Both the position numbers and the translations under genes were made by a program. From assembly GCA_001586195.1 (NCBI GenBank), contig CP014609.1:1710001-1774000 (forward strand): 64,000 bases of DNA, written 5' to 3'. The notes beneath the pieces are model-generated. The model saw nothing but the letters and a program-made list of their open reading frames with translations, was not told the DNA's origin and did no database searches. Origin of the DNA: Solibacillus silvestris. Lineage in GTDB: Bacteria > Bacillota > Bacilli > Bacillales_A > Planococcaceae. Of the stretch, positions 1-9,280 are shown piece by piece (the first letter of the stretch is position 1; the number at the start of each line of letters is the position of its first letter).

Positions 1-552
1 CCCTTCAATGTTCAGTGTTAACAAATAATTCTCATCGTCCTGTTCAAAGCTGAAATCATCGATAAATTGCTCAAGTTGTTCAAGTTGTTCTGATGCATCT
101 GCCTGTGCACCGGTTTGCGCTATTAATTGTTCATATTGCTCTTCCGGCATTTTCAGCCATTCATTCGTATCGCCGTTTAACATGTAAAAGCCGTCTTCTT
201 CGGTCATATACATTTCTATCGGCATATCCATTTTTTCATCGCCCATATCCATCTTAACGGTTCCTTTTGAATACATTGCCATCGGTTTTTGCTGTATATC
301 CATTGCCAAGTTTGAATTGCTTGTAATTTCCATCGTTTGACCTTCCATAACGAAACTCGTCACCTGATCCATCGTTGTTTCAGCATGAACACTTTTCAAA
401 TTTTGCTGGCGTTGCATGGCATTCTCATATACTTGCTGTAATGTTAAATTGGCTTCGCTATCTGTACCTTCAACCGGTTCTGCTGTATCTCCGCATCCTG
501 CAACTAGTGCAATAGATAATGTAGACATCGCGAATAAGTATTGTTTTTTCAA
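1..552 (-). CDS. Lipoprotein, DUF6612/LppX-like, 3' end outside window
   Basis: The first 184 codons of a secreted lipoprotein are present and the gene runs off the left edge. The chosen start is TTG at 552, preceded by AGGAAGGG about ten bases upstream. The N-terminus is a short lipoprotein signal peptide ending in a lipobox-like LVAGC (Cys 18), followed by an acidic linker. The rest alternates polar beta-strand-like segments (TTMDQVTSFVMEGQTMEIT, then a Met-rich KMDMGDEKMDMPIEMYM stretch). This is the pattern of DUF6612 lipoproteins, which share the LolA/LppX-like half-barrel fold. It is expected on the outer face of the membrane; the ligand is unknown. The family call is from memory of the pattern and moderately sure. 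Confidence 0.7.
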   Translation of the reverse strand, partial: MKKQYLFAMSTLSIALVAGCGDTAEPVEGTDSEANLTLQQVYENAMQRQQNLKSVHAETTMDQVTSFVMEGQTMEITSNSNLAMDIQQKPMAMYSKGTVKMDMGDEKMDMPIEMYMTEEDGFYMLNGDTNEWLKMPEEQYEQLIAQTGAQADASEQLEQLEQFIDDFSFEQDDENYLLTLNIEG

Positions 553-705
553 ATGATTTCAACCCTTCCTAGTTAAACTTCCCCTATCCATACCCTAATT
601 TGGTGTATTAATATCTTTAATTTGGAAATAAGATTAAATGAATTTTATTATGAATTGAAAATATTGTATGGATAGAGGCATTTTTTTAGGAATGACGGAT
701 AAAAT

Positions 706-735
706 AAAAAGTGTCTACAGGCATAGACACTTTTT
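706..735 (-). terminator. Rho-independent terminator after the HEPN-like gene
   Basis: A 12-bp perfect stem (AAAAAGTGTCTA with TAGACACTTTTT, 6-nt loop) lies five bases beyond the stop of the 741-1199 gene. It has a T-run on the minus strand. Both arms are A/T-flanked, so it could also work in the other direction. Confidence 0.85.
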
Positions 736-740
736 ATTCT

Positions 741-1199
741 TCACCAATTTAACTTAATACCGTATTGTTCATTTAAGAACACATGCAATTCTTTGTAAGT
801 GCAAAGGGCAATGCCGATGACAATTTCGTTTTCATTCATGTCTTTTTCGATTTTGAGGTTGTTATCAAAAATGTGAAAGTTCATCGGCAAAGCTCTAATA
901 TCCACACTAATGTTATGTGCGGCTTTGTTGCGCCAATAATTCAGCAACCATAAGTTTTCGAACAATTTTTGTTCGATTAAGCCTAATGCATAAACAGAAT
1001 ATACTTTAGTGCTGTAATTAGAGCTCGCCATCGGGATATAAGTTGACTGATCCTTGAAGCTTCGTACTTTCGGCAGCTTTTCCTGAATCAATTGGTTAAT
1101 GGCATTTTCACAAAACAGACTAACCGTGACAATATTCGCTAACGGATCCACTGTGCTTGAGATTCGATCAATAAATTTCTTTGCTACTTCCTGACTCAT
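741..1199 (-). CDS. HEPN-like all-helical protein (MtlR/DUF4145-like), function unknown
   Basis: The 152-residue protein is predicted cytoplasmic and largely helical. The reading frame is open 33 bases further upstream. An AAAGGAG ribosome binding site seven bases before ATG at 1199 fixes the start there. Residues 90-95 read RNKAAH, matching the R-(N/D)-x3-H motif of HEPN-domain proteins, many of which are RNases or RNA-binding toxins. The preceding helix (VSLFCENAINQLIQEKLP) resembles MtlR/DUF4145 proteins. No nucleotidyltransferase (MNT) partner is adjacent: the gene stands alone between terminators. HEPN membership is inferred from the motif and helix pattern; the biological role is unknown. 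Confidence 0.65.
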   Translation of the reverse strand: MSQEVAKKFIDRISSTVDPLANIVTVSLFCENAINQLIQEKLPKVRSFKDQSTYIPMASSNYSTKVYSVYALGLIEQKLFENLWLLNYWRNKAAHNISVDIRALPMNFHIFDNNLKIEKDMNENEIVIGIALCTYKELHVFLNEQYGIKLNW

Positions 1200-1365
1200 C
1201 CCCTCACTCCTTTTTACTTTTTTGGCCGTCATCTTATGTGCTTTAAAATTGTCGGTATCTCAGTTTGCCCACAACACAAATTCGATATGCCAAAGATTCG
1301 CTAAGAAAATTTTTTGAAATTTTTATACGCCCTTCGTTATGTACTAAAGTAGCTTTATCGGTATA

Positions 1366-1397
1366 CATAAAAAACACACCACTATTGTGTGATGTGC
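1366..1397 (-). terminator. Terminator after the Pmp3-like gene
   Basis: A short CACAC/GTGTG stem (1375-1379 with 1387-1391) is followed on the minus strand by six T residues. It lies 45 bases after the stop at 1441. The stem is weak. Confidence 0.5.
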
Positions 1398-1440
1398 AAG
1401 AGTTATTCTGTATAAATTATTTCGTGTCATCTACATTCGT

Positions 1441-1632
1441 CTATTTCTTCAACAATTTAATCTGGCGTTCCATTCTTTTATCTGCTTTATGATCACGAAC
1501 TATCAAAATTGCATGTATAACTGCCGGAATCCATATTAAAAAACATAGGAAAAAGTTAATTAATGCTTGTATTGGTTTACCGCAAATTAATACAGCTAAC
1601 GGTGGAAAGAAAATAGCTAATAAATACATCAT
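1441..1632 (-). CDS. Pmp3/YqaE-family small membrane protein
   Basis: This 63-residue protein has two hydrophobic helices around the family motif FFPPLAVLICGKP, then FFLCFLIWIPAVIHAI. This is the classic Pmp3 (UPF0057/YqaE) layout, and the length fits the usual 50-65 residues. A charged tail (HKADKRMERQ) follows the second helix. The frame is open 24 codons upstream, but the AGGTGAT ribosome binding site supports ATG at 1632 or the adjacent ATG at 1629. Family members are proteolipids linked to membrane potential or salt and cold stress. It is a single-gene unit with its own terminator. Confidence 0.85.
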   Translation of the reverse strand: MMYLLAIFFPPLAVLICGKPIQALINFFLCFLIWIPAVIHAILIVRDHKADKRMERQIKLLKK

Positions 1633-1754
1633 GATGATCACCTGCTTAATAAAGTTTACTATTAGCATTAGTGTACCCATTAATTTGCCCAGTATTATAA
1701 TCATTTTCCTATACTGAAATGATGTACGTTGCTTTTCAATTACCTTTATATAGA

Positions 1755-1790
1755 AAAAGTGCCTAACAAGTTATAACCTGTTAGGCACTT
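1755..1790 (-). terminator. Terminator after deoD
   Basis: A strong perfect stem (AAGTGCCTAACA with TGTTAGGCACTT, 10-nt loop) is followed on the minus strand by a T-run. It lies about 40 bases after the deoD stop. Confidence 0.9.
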
Positions 1791-1831
1791 ATGAAATAAC
1801 GCTATAAATTAACTTACAATGATTTGTTATT

Positions 1832-2539
1832 TTAGTCTTGAATTGCCGCTTCTAACGCAATAACCATCATGTCATTGAACGTAGTTTGACGTTCTTCTGA
1901 AGTTGTTACTTCACCTGTTAGGATGTGGTCAGATACTGTTAAAACTGTTAACGCCTGACGACCGAATTTCGCTGCTAATGTGTATAGTGCTGAAGTTTCC
2001 ATTTCAACAGCTAATACGCCATATTGTGCTAATTTTTCGTTTTGTGCTTCGTCAGAATAGAACATATCCGCCGTGAAGATATTTCCTACACGTACGTTTA
2101 AGTTCGCTTCTTTTGCTGCATTATATGCTTTTAGTAATAAATCAAAGTCTGCAGTTGGTGCATAGTCGATTGTACCGCCGAAAATTACACGGTTTAAGTT
2201 TGAGTCTGTAGATGATGTTTGTGCAATAATAACGTCACGTACTTTCACGTCTTTTTGAATCGCACCACAAGTACCTACACGGATTAGTTTCTGTACACCG
2301 TATTCTTGCATTAATTCAGTCGCATAAATCGAAATAGATGGAACACCCATGCCTGTCCCTTGTACAGAAATGCGTTTTCCTTTATACGTGCCTGTGTAGC
2401 CAAGAATATTACGTACTTCGTTGTATTGTACAACATCTTCTAAAAATGTTTCGGCAATATATTTTGCACGTAATGGATCTCCTGGTAATAGTACAATTTC
2501 TGCAATTTCGCCTTTTTTGGCATTAATATGAACGCTCAT
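1832..2539 (-). CDS. deoD: Purine-nucleoside phosphorylase, DeoD type
   Basis: This 235-residue cytoplasmic enzyme splits purine (deoxy)ribonucleosides with phosphate to give free base and (deoxy)ribose-1-phosphate in nucleoside salvage. Visible family marks are the N-terminal [21 protein letters not shown] (phosphate-binding GDP), [20 protein letters not shown], and [16 protein letters not shown] near the ribose/base site. The length matches the hexameric bacterial DeoD class. The frame is open 19 codons upstream, but AAGAGG seven bases before ATG at 2539 sets the start at MSVHINAK. A cre-like sequence lies about 35 bases upstream, hinting at carbon-catabolite control. It is monocistronic. 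Confidence 0.96.
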   Translation of the reverse strand: MSVHINAKKGEIAEIVLLPGDPLRAKYIAETFLEDVVQYNEVRNILGYTGTYKGKRISVQGTGMGVPSISIYATELMQEYGVQKLIRVGTCGAIQKDVKVRDVIIAQTSSTDSNLNRVIFGGTIDYAPTADFDLLLKAYNAAKEANLNVRVGNIFTADMFYSDEAQNEKLAQYGVLAVEMETSALYTLAAKFGRQALTVLTVSDHILTGEVTTSEERQTTFNDMMVIALEAAIQD

Positions 2540-2572
2540 CAAAAAACCTCTTTTCATCATAATTCTTCTAAA

Positions 2573-2588
2573 TTGTAAACGTTTTCGT
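2573..2588. promoter_or_regulatory. Candidate cre (CcpA) site ahead of deoD
   Basis: TTGTAAACGTTTTCGT matches the cre consensus WTGNNARCGNWWWCAW at all fixed positions except one (G for A near the 3' end). It lies 34 bases upstream of the deoD start. CcpA sites of this kind usually mediate catabolite repression. The match is seen directly; function is inferred. Confidence 0.5.
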
Positions 2589-2730
2589 ATAAACATTCAA
2601 TCGTTAGACGTCTTGCTTCACAAAAAAATTTGCATAAAAAACAATATTTGGACAAAATAACGAAAATTTAACGAAGTGTGCATCATAATTTCACTATACC
2701 CCATCTTGCGTATTACATGCAAAACATCGC

Positions 2731-2955
2731 TTATATCGAAAATTTATTTTCATATAAATCCCATAATTGATCAAAAGCACCGATAGTCAAATATTCGTGG
2801 GATTGAAATTCAATATAATTCGTAAGTTCTTCAAAGCTATCGGACATTTTAGGAAAGGCGTGATCCAGAAACATGCTTTCAGCAAAACGCACCTTTTCAT
2901 CCGACCATTCTCCCCCTCTGTAGGTTAGTGCAAAATGATAAAAAGATTTTTTCAA
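2731..2955 (-). CDS. yozE: YozE/UPF0346 family SAM-like fold protein
   Basis: This 74-residue protein of unknown function carries the UPF0346 pattern: [12 protein letters not shown] at the N-terminus, [13 protein letters not shown] in the middle, and FDELT-like/[14 protein letters not shown] near the C-terminus. The family folds as a small SAM-like helical domain and is about 70-75 residues long. The start is TTG at 2955, nine bases after a strong AAAGGAGGGG site; the longer frame to 3009 has no such signal. It is transcribed divergently from the neighbouring chemotaxis receptor. Confidence 0.9.
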   Translation of the reverse strand: MKKSFYHFALTYRGGEWSDEKVRFAESMFLDHAFPKMSDSFEELTNYIEFQSHEYLTIGAFDQLWDLYENKFSI

Positions 2956-3055
2956 AATTTCCCCTCCTTTATATTTTTTCTCGATATATAGTGAAAATTT
3001 CCCATACATGTAGTAAAATAGTTAAATATAGAATTTTCAGAAAGTGGTGAATTAT

Positions 3056-4834
3056 TTGCGAAATAGCAAGAAAACTAAACCTATTAAAGAAAAACTAAGG
3101 AAAAACCCTAGTAAACCGAAAGCCCTATTTCACTTCTTTCATCTCATACGAGGGAAAATTTTAATTGCTTTCACTATTTTAATGGCAATTATTATTTCTA
3201 TGCAAATTTTATCGTATATTAATATAACAAACTTGGAAAAGAACTTGCGAGAATTTGCTGCAGAAAACTTAAAACAGCAGATGCATATTAATAATTTAGC
3301 CTCCGATATTGCAAAGCTATCAAGCCATGAGCAAACTTACTTAATTACGGGCGATGAAAAATTTCTTCAATTATATGAAGAGTCGAAGGAACGAATACAT
3401 ACAAACTTAACTTCTATTGAAACTTCATTTAAAAATCAGGATGAAGAACTGAAAATCTTAGGCTTAATACAACAGTTCTACACCAATTATTTATCTTTTT
3501 CTAAATCGACAATAGAAATCCGTCAAAAATATGGCTTTGAAAATGCTGCTAAACTTTTCGCGAATAGCGGAAGCCAAAATTTTAAAGGATATATTGATGA
3601 AAACACAGGGAAACTGATACAAATACTCGAACAGCGTAACGAAAAAACAATTTCGGAACTGGAACAATTTGCTTTCGCATCTAAAATATCAATTTTTGCC
3701 TTATCAGGTTTTGCTGTAATTTTAACCATTTCATTAGGCTATATATTATCAAAATCGATTCGAAGAAATACAAAAAAGATCAATGAATCGATTTTGGAAA
3801 TTGCACAGGCTGGCGGTGACTTAACACGTCGCGTAAATGTTAAAACGAAGGATGAATTTTCAATTATCGGAAATTCTACGAATATTCTAATCGAATCAAT
3901 TTCAGCATTGGTAAAACGTGTTTCAAACCTTGCTGAGAATGTATCCGGGAGTTCACAGGAATTAATGGCACTCGCGGATGAAAATGCTCGAACAATTGAT
4001 TTCATTGCTGATTCTACGATGAAAATCGCGAGCGACAGCAGTGACATTCTAAACAGTATTGGTAGTGCCGGCAATGAAATGCAAAAATTGGAACAATCGA
4101 TGCACATATTAGACGAAAAAGCACGAGAGGTTCAGCAGGCTGCCTATAAAATGAAAGAAGCCGCATATCGAGGAAGCAAATCGGTCACCCATTCATCAAT
4201 CGTCATGCTCGAAATTGAAGAAACAATGGCATCGACTTCGGATACGGTGGAAAAATTGGGGGAAAAATCGAAAGATATCACTTCTATTATAAGTACAATT
4301 ACAGCGATTTCTGAACAAACAAATTTACTTGCATTAAATGCGGCGATTGAGGCTGCACAGGCCGGTGAACATGGAAGAGGATTTGCAGTTGTTGCAGCGG
4401 AAGTTCGAAAACTTGCCGAACAATCCCAAAAGGCTGCAAAGGAAGTATCGGCAATTGTAGGTTCGATTCAAACAGAGGTGAAGTCGATTATTAAACAAAA
4501 CCACACGGGTGTTCAAAAAGTAATTCGTGGAGTAGAAGTGACAAATGAGACGACCGGTTCTTTACAAAATATATTAATGCAAACAGACAAAACTTCTGAT
4601 ATCTTAACACAGATGGTTGCTCAAATCGAACAAACATTAAATAATAGCCATGGTGTGACAACTTCATTTGTACATGTTGCCGCTATTGCGGATAATACTG
4701 CTGTCAATACAGAACGCAGCGCAGCTGCCGCATCTCAAGGTTCCGCTTCCATGGAAGAAATCAATGCATCCGCCGTTGAACTAGCTGCTCAAGCAGATCA
4801 GCTGCGAAGCGTAGTCAATGAATTTAAAATCTAA
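3056..4834 (+). CDS. Methyl-accepting chemotaxis protein
   Basis: This 592-residue transmembrane chemoreceptor should signal through CheA/CheW to the flagellar motor. It has a basic N-terminus, TM1 at about 34-54, an extracytoplasmic helical sensor to about 209 (CHASE3-like: [21 protein letters not shown]), TM2 at about 210-232 and a HAMP linker. The coiled-coil signalling domain contains the receptor hairpin [20 protein letters not shown] (from about residue 419), then [18 protein letters not shown]. No C-terminal CheR-tethering pentapeptide is visible. The TTG at 3056 is preferred because GTGGTGA lies five bases before it; upstream GTG codons at 3044 and 3047 overlap that signal. The ligand cannot be predicted. 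Confidence 0.93.
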   Translation: MRNSKKTKPIKEKLRKNPSKPKALFHFFHLIRGKILIAFTILMAIIISMQILSYINITNLEKNLREFAAENLKQQMHINNLASDIAKLSSHEQTYLITGDEKFLQLYEESKERIHTNLTSIETSFKNQDEELKILGLIQQFYTNYLSFSKSTIEIRQKYGFENAAKLFANSGSQNFKGYIDENTGKLIQILEQRNEKTISELEQFAFASKISIFALSGFAVILTISLGYILSKSIRRNTKKINESILEIAQAGGDLTRRVNVKTKDEFSIIGNSTNILIESISALVKRVSNLAENVSGSSQELMALADENARTIDFIADSTMKIASDSSDILNSIGSAGNEMQKLEQSMHILDEKAREVQQAAYKMKEAAYRGSKSVTHSSIVMLEIEETMASTSDTVEKLGEKSKDITSIISTITAISEQTNLLALNAAIEAAQAGEHGRGFAVVAAEVRKLAEQSQKAAKEVSAIVGSIQTEVKSIIKQNHTGVQKVIRGVEVTNETTGSLQNILMQTDKTSDILTQMVAQIEQTLNNSHGVTTSFVHVAAIADNTAVNTERSAAAASQGSASMEEINASAVELAAQADQLRSVVNEFKI

Positions 4835-4861
4835 TTGATAAATTAAACAGCAAAAAAAATA

Positions 4862-4901
4862 CAACTCGCTTATGAAATTCCATAAGCGAGTTGCTTTTAT
4901 T
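4862..4901. terminator. Bidirectional terminator between MCP gene and msrB
   Basis: A 13-bp perfect stem (CAACTCGCTTATG with CATAAGCGAGTTG) is flanked by T-rich sequence on the plus side and a long A-run on the other. It can end transcripts from both convergent genes, and its downstream side overlaps the msrB stop codon. Confidence 0.9.
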
Positions 4902-5325
4902 CAAACATTGATTTATATTGACCGTAGCCTTCTTTTTCAAGGTCTTCAACCGGAATAAAGCGCAATGCTGCTGAGTTGATGCAATAACGTAATCCGCCCA
5001 ATTGTTGCGGACCATCAGGGAATACATGCCCTAAATGTGAATCAGCTGTTTTACTGCGTACTTCGACACGACGCATACCGTGTGATATATCAAAATGCTC
5101 GGTAACTTCAACTTGTTCAATCGGCTTTGAAAATGACGGCCAGCCACATCCAGCATCATATTTGTCTTTCGAGCTAAAAAGCGGCTTTCCCGACACGATA
5201 TCCACATAGATACCATCTTCAAACACGTCATTGTATTCATTACGGAAGGGTGGTTCCGTACCTTGGTTTTGTGTAACATGATACTGCATCTCTGTTAACT
5301 CTTTTAATCGTTGTTCTTTATTCAT
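4897..5325 (-). CDS. msrB: Peptide-methionine (R)-S-oxide reductase MsrB
   Basis: This 142-residue enzyme reduces methionine-R-sulfoxide in oxidised proteins. Motifs present: [18 protein letters not shown] (GCGWPSF holds the probable recycling Cys), HVEVR-like [18 protein letters not shown], and [13 protein letters not shown] with the catalytic Cys. The two CxxC pairs of zinc-binding MsrB are absent, so this is the zinc-free form. Its ATG directly abuts the msrA stop codon (no gap), so the two are translated from one message and together cover both sulfoxide epimers. Confidence 0.96.
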   Translation of the reverse strand: MNKEQRLKELTEMQYHVTQNQGTEPPFRNEYNDVFEDGIYVDIVSGKPLFSSKDKYDAGCGWPSFSKPIEQVEVTEHFDISHGMRRVEVRSKTADSHLGHVFPDGPQQLGGLRYCINSAALRFIPVEDLEKEGYGQYKSMFE

Positions 5326-5853
5326 TTATTTTGACCCCCAGTGTTCTTCAATAAATCCTGCACGTCCAGAACCAACCGAATAGCGTTCATAATGTGCCGG
5401 GTTCTTCTTATAGTAGTGCTGATGATAATCTTCTGCTGCGTAAAATGGCTTTGCTTCCAGAATTTTAACGGCAATTGGTGATTTGAATTTTCCGCTAGCA
5501 TCCAGTTTTGACTTGGATAATTCGGCAATCTGCTTTTGAACATCATTATGGTAAAAAATCGCCGTTGTGTATGATTCGCCTCGATCATAAAATTGACCGC
5601 CCGCATCTGTAGGATCGATCAAGGTCCAATAAAGTTCAACCAGTTTTTCATACGGATAAATTTCCGGATCAAACGTAATTTGGACTGCCTCAAGATGGCC
5701 TGTTGTTTCACTGCATACTTGCTCGTATGTCGGGTTTTCAATATGCCCGCCAGTGTAACCGGAAATGACTTCTATAATACCGGGCTGTTGATCAAACGGC
5801 TTTACCATACACCAAAAGCAGCCCCCTGCAAATGTTGCTTTTTCATACGCCAT
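5326..5853 (-). CDS. msrA: Peptide-methionine (S)-S-oxide reductase MsrA
   Basis: This 175-residue enzyme reduces methionine-S-sulfoxide. The catalytic motif GGCFWC is at residues 10-15, followed by GVI-type strand [23 protein letters not shown], the [11 protein letters not shown] segment, and [13 protein letters not shown] near the C-terminus. A strong AGGAGG precedes the ATG. It heads the msrA-msrB pair and lies 17 bases after the ypmS-like gene, suggesting one transcript ypmR-ypmS-msrA-msrB, an arrangement resembling the Bacillus subtilis ypm region. Confidence 0.97.
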   Translation of the reverse strand: MAYEKATFAGGCFWCMVKPFDQQPGIIEVISGYTGGHIENPTYEQVCSETTGHLEAVQITFDPEIYPYEKLVELYWTLIDPTDAGGQFYDRGESYTTAIFYHNDVQKQIAELSKSKLDASGKFKSPIAVKILEAKPFYAAEDYHQHYYKKNPAHYERYSVGSGRAGFIEEHWGSK

Positions 5854-5870
5854 TAAAATTACCTCCTGTT

Positions 5871-6443
5871 TTACTTCGTTTGGTTTGGAATAACTACTTC
5901 CAATTCTATTTTATCATTTGCTAAATCGATTTCCTTCGCACGCACCCTAGAACCACTTGCGATATTGATCCGTGACAGGTCCACATAAATTTCTTCGTCG
6001 TTTGGCTTCACCGTAATCCAATTAGGAAAATTAACCGCATCATCAATCATTTTCAGTACGGTTTTCGGAGGGATATTTACCTTGCCGACGTGGACAGCTT
6101 CTTGACTCAGAGTGATATTCCCGTTATTAACAACAGGAATGAAGTCCATCTGAATCGGCAAATCGATATTAAAGACAGTTAATGTACTGTATAAATAAAT
6201 TTTATCGTCCACTGTCAGCTCTACCGGAACTGGTGACTGGTTCATAGCTTCCGATAAATATTGTTTTGCGATTGCTTCGAATTCTTTAGCTGTCGTTTCC
6301 ACAGTCAATATATTACCCTCAATTTGGAGTGGCGGCTGTTCTGTTGCTTGTTCTACATCAGCAGTTATAAAATAGAGCAATGTGGCGAATGAAATGAGTA
6401 CTGCTCCAGCCAATAATAAAAATGCGATTTTCCATTTATTCAT
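5871..6443 (-). CDS. ypmS: YpmS-like membrane-anchored protein (DUF2140)
   Basis: This 190-residue protein has an N-terminal transmembrane anchor (about residues 7-27, [20 protein letters not shown]) and an extracellular domain rich in beta strands. The conserved segments [20 protein letters not shown] and [19 protein letters not shown]-like stretches resemble DUF2140/YpmS. A GAGGAG site seven bases upstream fixes ATG at 6443 rather than the in-frame ATG at 6458. It starts four bases after the ypmR-like stop, so the two are co-transcribed. The function is not established; a cell-envelope role is inferred. Confidence 0.85.
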   Translation of the reverse strand: MNKWKIAFLLLAGAVLISFATLLYFITADVEQATEQPPLQIEGNILTVETTAKEFEAIAKQYLSEAMNQSPVPVELTVDDKIYLYSTLTVFNIDLPIQMDFIPVVNNGNITLSQEAVHVGKVNIPPKTVLKMIDDAVNFPNWITVKPNDEEIYVDLSRINIASGSRVRAKEIDLANDKIELEVVIPNQTK

Positions 6444-6447
6444 CTTC

Positions 6448-7359
6448 TCACTCCTCAAATCCTAATAAACCGTCTGACATCTGCTCAATATCACATTGTT
6501 GCATTGATTCAATGATGCGTTTTGTCATACGATCATATCCCGTGCTATTCGGATGAAAGAAGTCTACATGATATACCATATCCTCATTTGATACAAATAA
6601 ATCCTCTACAGAGACAAAACATGCATTTTCATCTGTTGCAGCAAGCTTTTCAATTTCATCATTCCACTCCGATATAATCGGATCGAAAGGTGTAATCTCA
6701 TCTACTACGATCGAAAAAGGATTATAGAACCCAACTAATATAATCGGTACCTCAGGATTGACTCTACGAATTTCTGCAATGACCTGCTCGTAACGTTTAG
6801 CAAATTTTGGTAATTCCTTATCAAACATAGACTTTTTCATTGAAAACAAATTCTTTTTTACAATTTTCATCACATCATTACCGCCGAGCGTAATCGTAAC
6901 TAAATTTGCTTTTTCTAGCTCTTCATCATAATGGCCACGCTTAAGTAAACTTAATAGTTGATCACTGCGTCTCCCATTTTTACCGCGATTATCAAGCTCA
7001 ACTTCTTCTACCATCGGCCATTTTTCCAGCTCCTGCTGCAGACGAATCGTATAGCCATAATCTTGGGTTTCATCTCCAACACCCCTTGTGAGCGAATCAC
7101 CTAATGCTAAATAAAAAACCGGTTGTGCATTTTCTTCCTTACGATCAGACCAGTCTAGTTGAAATACATCATTGATAATATCAAAAAAGCTCGTATTAAT
7201 TGTTTCTTCGTTTTCGGTTTCTTTTTCTGATATAGACAAATCATTTGGTTCATCGGATGACTTGTCGGACTGTTGTGCTTCTTCTATTTGTGGGTCAATT
7301 GTAACGGAGCATGCGGACAAGAAAATGACAGCTAATGATGTGAGTAATAACCGCCACAT
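6448..7359 (-). CDS. ypmR: YpmR-like SGNH/GDSL hydrolase lipoprotein
   Basis: This 303-residue lipoprotein has lipobox LSAC (Cys 17) and an acidic Ser/Glu-rich spacer to about residue 60. An SGNH hydrolase domain follows: block I YLALGDSLTRGVGD with the nucleophile Ser, block III TLGGND, and block V DFFHPNSTGYDRM with the catalytic Asp and His. It should be an extracellular lipase or acylesterase; the substrate is unknown. AAGGGGG precedes the ATG. It is the first gene of the run ypmR-ypmS-msrA-msrB. Confidence 0.93.
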   Translation of the reverse strand: MWRLLLTSLAVIFLSACSVTIDPQIEEAQQSDKSSDEPNDLSISEKETENEETINTSFFDIINDVFQLDWSDRKEENAQPVFYLALGDSLTRGVGDETQDYGYTIRLQQELEKWPMVEEVELDNRGKNGRRSDQLLSLLKRGHYDEELEKANLVTITLGGNDVMKIVKKNLFSMKKSMFDKELPKFAKRYEQVIAEIRRVNPEVPIILVGFYNPFSIVVDEITPFDPIISEWNDEIEKLAATDENACFVSVEDLFVSNEDMVYHVDFFHPNSTGYDRMTKRIIESMQQCDIEQMSDGLLGFEE

Positions 7360-7474
7360 GCAACTTCCCCCTTTTTACTTTGTTATTTCATTATAAAATA
7401 TTTTCCTTATCTTTAGGAATGATATGCCTATAAAAATAGTGATATATCAGAAAATATTTTTTATTGCTTTACAA

Positions 7475-7516
7475 AAAAGGTAATTCTAAAGTTAAAAATC
7501 TTTAGAATTACCTTTT
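7475..7516 (-). terminator. Terminator after degV-family gene
   Basis: A long A/T-rich stem (AAAAGGTAATTCTAAAG with CTTTAGAATTACCTTTT, 8-nt loop) starts three bases after the stop codon. On the minus strand it ends in a T-run. Confidence 0.88.
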
Positions 7517-7518
7517 AC

Positions 7519-8364
7519 CTATTCTGTATAATAAATAAAGCCGATTGCACCTTCACCCGTATGTGTACTAATAACCGGAGAAGTAAAGGCAACTTCCACT
7601 TGTCCTGTATAGCCCGCTGCTTTTACTTGTTCGATTAGCGGATTCACTAGAGTATCCATTGAATTCGCATGTGAGATGCCGACACCTGCTACTTTTTTAC
7701 CTTGAGTATCCTTTTCAAATTCACTCATCAAATATTTCACTACTTGCTTATAGCTGCGTGGTTTCGCACAAATCGTCACTTCCCCAATATCCAAGTGACC
7801 AATTGGCTTAATATTCAGTAAAGAACTAACAACTGCCTTACCTTTTCCGATTCGGCCGCCCTTTACCATATTTTCCAACGTATCCAATGCAACAAAAAGA
7901 CGTGTGTTTTCACGTACACGATTCACTCCGGTAACAATTTCCTCCACTGTAGCCCCTGCATTACGTAAACGGATCGCTTCACGAAGCTGGAATGCCAATC
8001 CAAAAGCAATATAACGTGAATCAATTACAGTTACGTCAGAATCACTCATTTGAGAAGCCTGATTCGCTGACTGATATGTACCGCTCATACTGCCTGTCAT
8101 ATGGATTGATATAATTCTAGATCCATCTTTACCGAGCTCGTCATATAGTTCTTTAAATGCACCAGGAGACGGTTGAGAACTTTTCGGAAGTTCTTTTGCT
8201 GTTTTTAATAATTTAATAAATGTATCCGGTTGCAAATTTACACGATCTGTATACGTTTTTTCATCAATTTGTACGGTTAGTGGTACTACATGAATTCCAT
8301 GTTCCTGAATTTCCGCGTCTGTTAAATCGCAAGTTGAATCCGTTACGATATGAATTTGACTCAA
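7519..8364 (-). CDS. DegV family fatty-acid-binding protein
   Basis: This 281-residue protein belongs to the DegV/EDD fold family, which binds fatty acids, in FakB-type members as substrates for the kinase FakA. Visible signatures: IHIVTDSTCDL at the N-terminus, SQPSPGAF (TSQPSP-type loop), IISIHMTGSMSGTYQSA, DSRYIAFGLAFQ, and the C-terminal THTGEGAIGFIYY. No fakA is visible nearby. The TTG at 8364 lies ten bases after AAAGGA; the upstream in-frame GTG at 8373 nearly overlaps that site. It has a strong terminator and is transcribed divergently from the hemolysin III gene. Confidence 0.93.
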   Translation of the reverse strand: MSQIHIVTDSTCDLTDAEIQEHGIHVVPLTVQIDEKTYTDRVNLQPDTFIKLLKTAKELPKSSQPSPGAFKELYDELGKDGSRIISIHMTGSMSGTYQSANQASQMSDSDVTVIDSRYIAFGLAFQLREAIRLRNAGATVEEIVTGVNRVRENTRLFVALDTLENMVKGGRIGKGKAVVSSLLNIKPIGHLDIGEVTICAKPRSYKQVVKYLMSEFEKDTQGKKVAGVGISHANSMDTLVNPLIEQVKAAGYTGQVEVAFTSPVISTHTGEGAIGFIYYTE

Positions 8365-8561
8365 AGAAAACACATCCTTTTTCTATCTTCCTTACTATTA
8401 TAAAGAAATCATATTTGTTTACCAATATGACATTTGTCATTGAAGAATGACCCCGTTTATCACGATTTACATATGACATATAGCAGTATAACATCATGAC
8501 AACCATCTATCACGAATATTTTGGTTAGGAACTATACTAATATAAAGGAGCGTGATGACAC

Positions 8562-9206
8562 ATGCACAATTTAGACGCATTTGACTATAAAAACTGGAAA
8601 GAAGAACTTTGGAATGCCATAACTCATGGTATAGGCCTTGCCATCAGCATACCTATTTGCATCCTATTAATTATCCATTCAGCTGTAAACGGCACTGCGA
8701 TACATATAACTTCCTACGCTATTTTTGGCTCTTCATTGATTTTGCTGTTTCTCATGTCGACATTATTACATAGTGTTCCGGAAAAATATAAACGGTTCTT
8801 TTCTATACTGGACCATTCTTCAATATATATCTTGATTGCTGGTACCTATACCCCATTTTTGCTTATAGCAATCGGAGGTGTGACAGGCATTGTCATGCTA
8901 TGCATTATCTGGTTTATTGCAATACTAGGCGTTGTGTTCAAATGTTTGTTCATTCATCGATTCGAAAAATTATCATTGATTCTTTATATTTTCATGGGTT
9001 GGCTTATCATTTTCGCCATTCGACCATTATATGAATATTTGACGTTTGATGGTTTTATGCTGATGCTCATTGGGGGGCTGCTATTTACATTTGGCGCGAT
9101 TTTTTACGCTTGGACACGCCTTCCGTACAATCATGCAATATGGCATTTGTTCGTTATCGCAGGCTGCGGATGTATGGTGGCTTGTATATATATCTACTTG
9201 ATTTAA
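8562..9206 (+). CDS. Hemolysin III / PAQR-family membrane protein
   Basis: This 214-residue integral membrane protein has about seven hydrophobic segments. PAQR/hemolysin III hallmarks are ELWNAITHGIG near the N-terminus (conserved HGIG), STLLHSVP and LDHSSIYILIAGTYTPF (conserved His/Ser residues), and PYNHAIWHLFVIAG near the end (conserved His pair). The conserved His/Asp/Ser residues suggest a zinc-dependent membrane hydrolase; haemolytic activity is known only for some relatives. GGAG lies seven bases before the ATG, and a strong terminator follows. Confidence 0.93.
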   Translation: MHNLDAFDYKNWKEELWNAITHGIGLAISIPICILLIIHSAVNGTAIHITSYAIFGSSLILLFLMSTLLHSVPEKYKRFFSILDHSSIYILIAGTYTPFLLIAIGGVTGIVMLCIIWFIAILGVVFKCLFIHRFEKLSLILYIFMGWLIIFAIRPLYEYLTFDGFMLMLIGGLLFTFGAIFYAWTRLPYNHAIWHLFVIAGCGCMVACIYIYLI

Positions 9207-9232
9207 AAGAAAAGTACTTTGGGCATAATTCA

Positions 9233-9274
9233 AAAACGGCACTTTTCTCATGGAGAAAAGTGCCGTTTTTTCGC
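9233..9274 (+). terminator. Terminator after hemolysin III gene
   Basis: A 17-bp perfect stem (AAAACGGCACTTTTCTC with its complement, 3-nt loop) is followed by T residues on the plus strand. Confidence 0.92.
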
Positions 9275-9280
9275 TATGCT

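Noticed and set aside
1265-1492. 75-codon plus-strand frame between the HEPN-like and Pmp3-like genes
   Set aside because: No ribosome binding site, odd composition, and it overlaps the Pmp3-like gene and its terminator on the other strand.
4897-5325. Missing CxxC zinc sites in MsrB as a possible defect
   Set aside because: Zinc-free MsrB is a normal variant. The catalytic Cys and the probable recycling Cys are both present.
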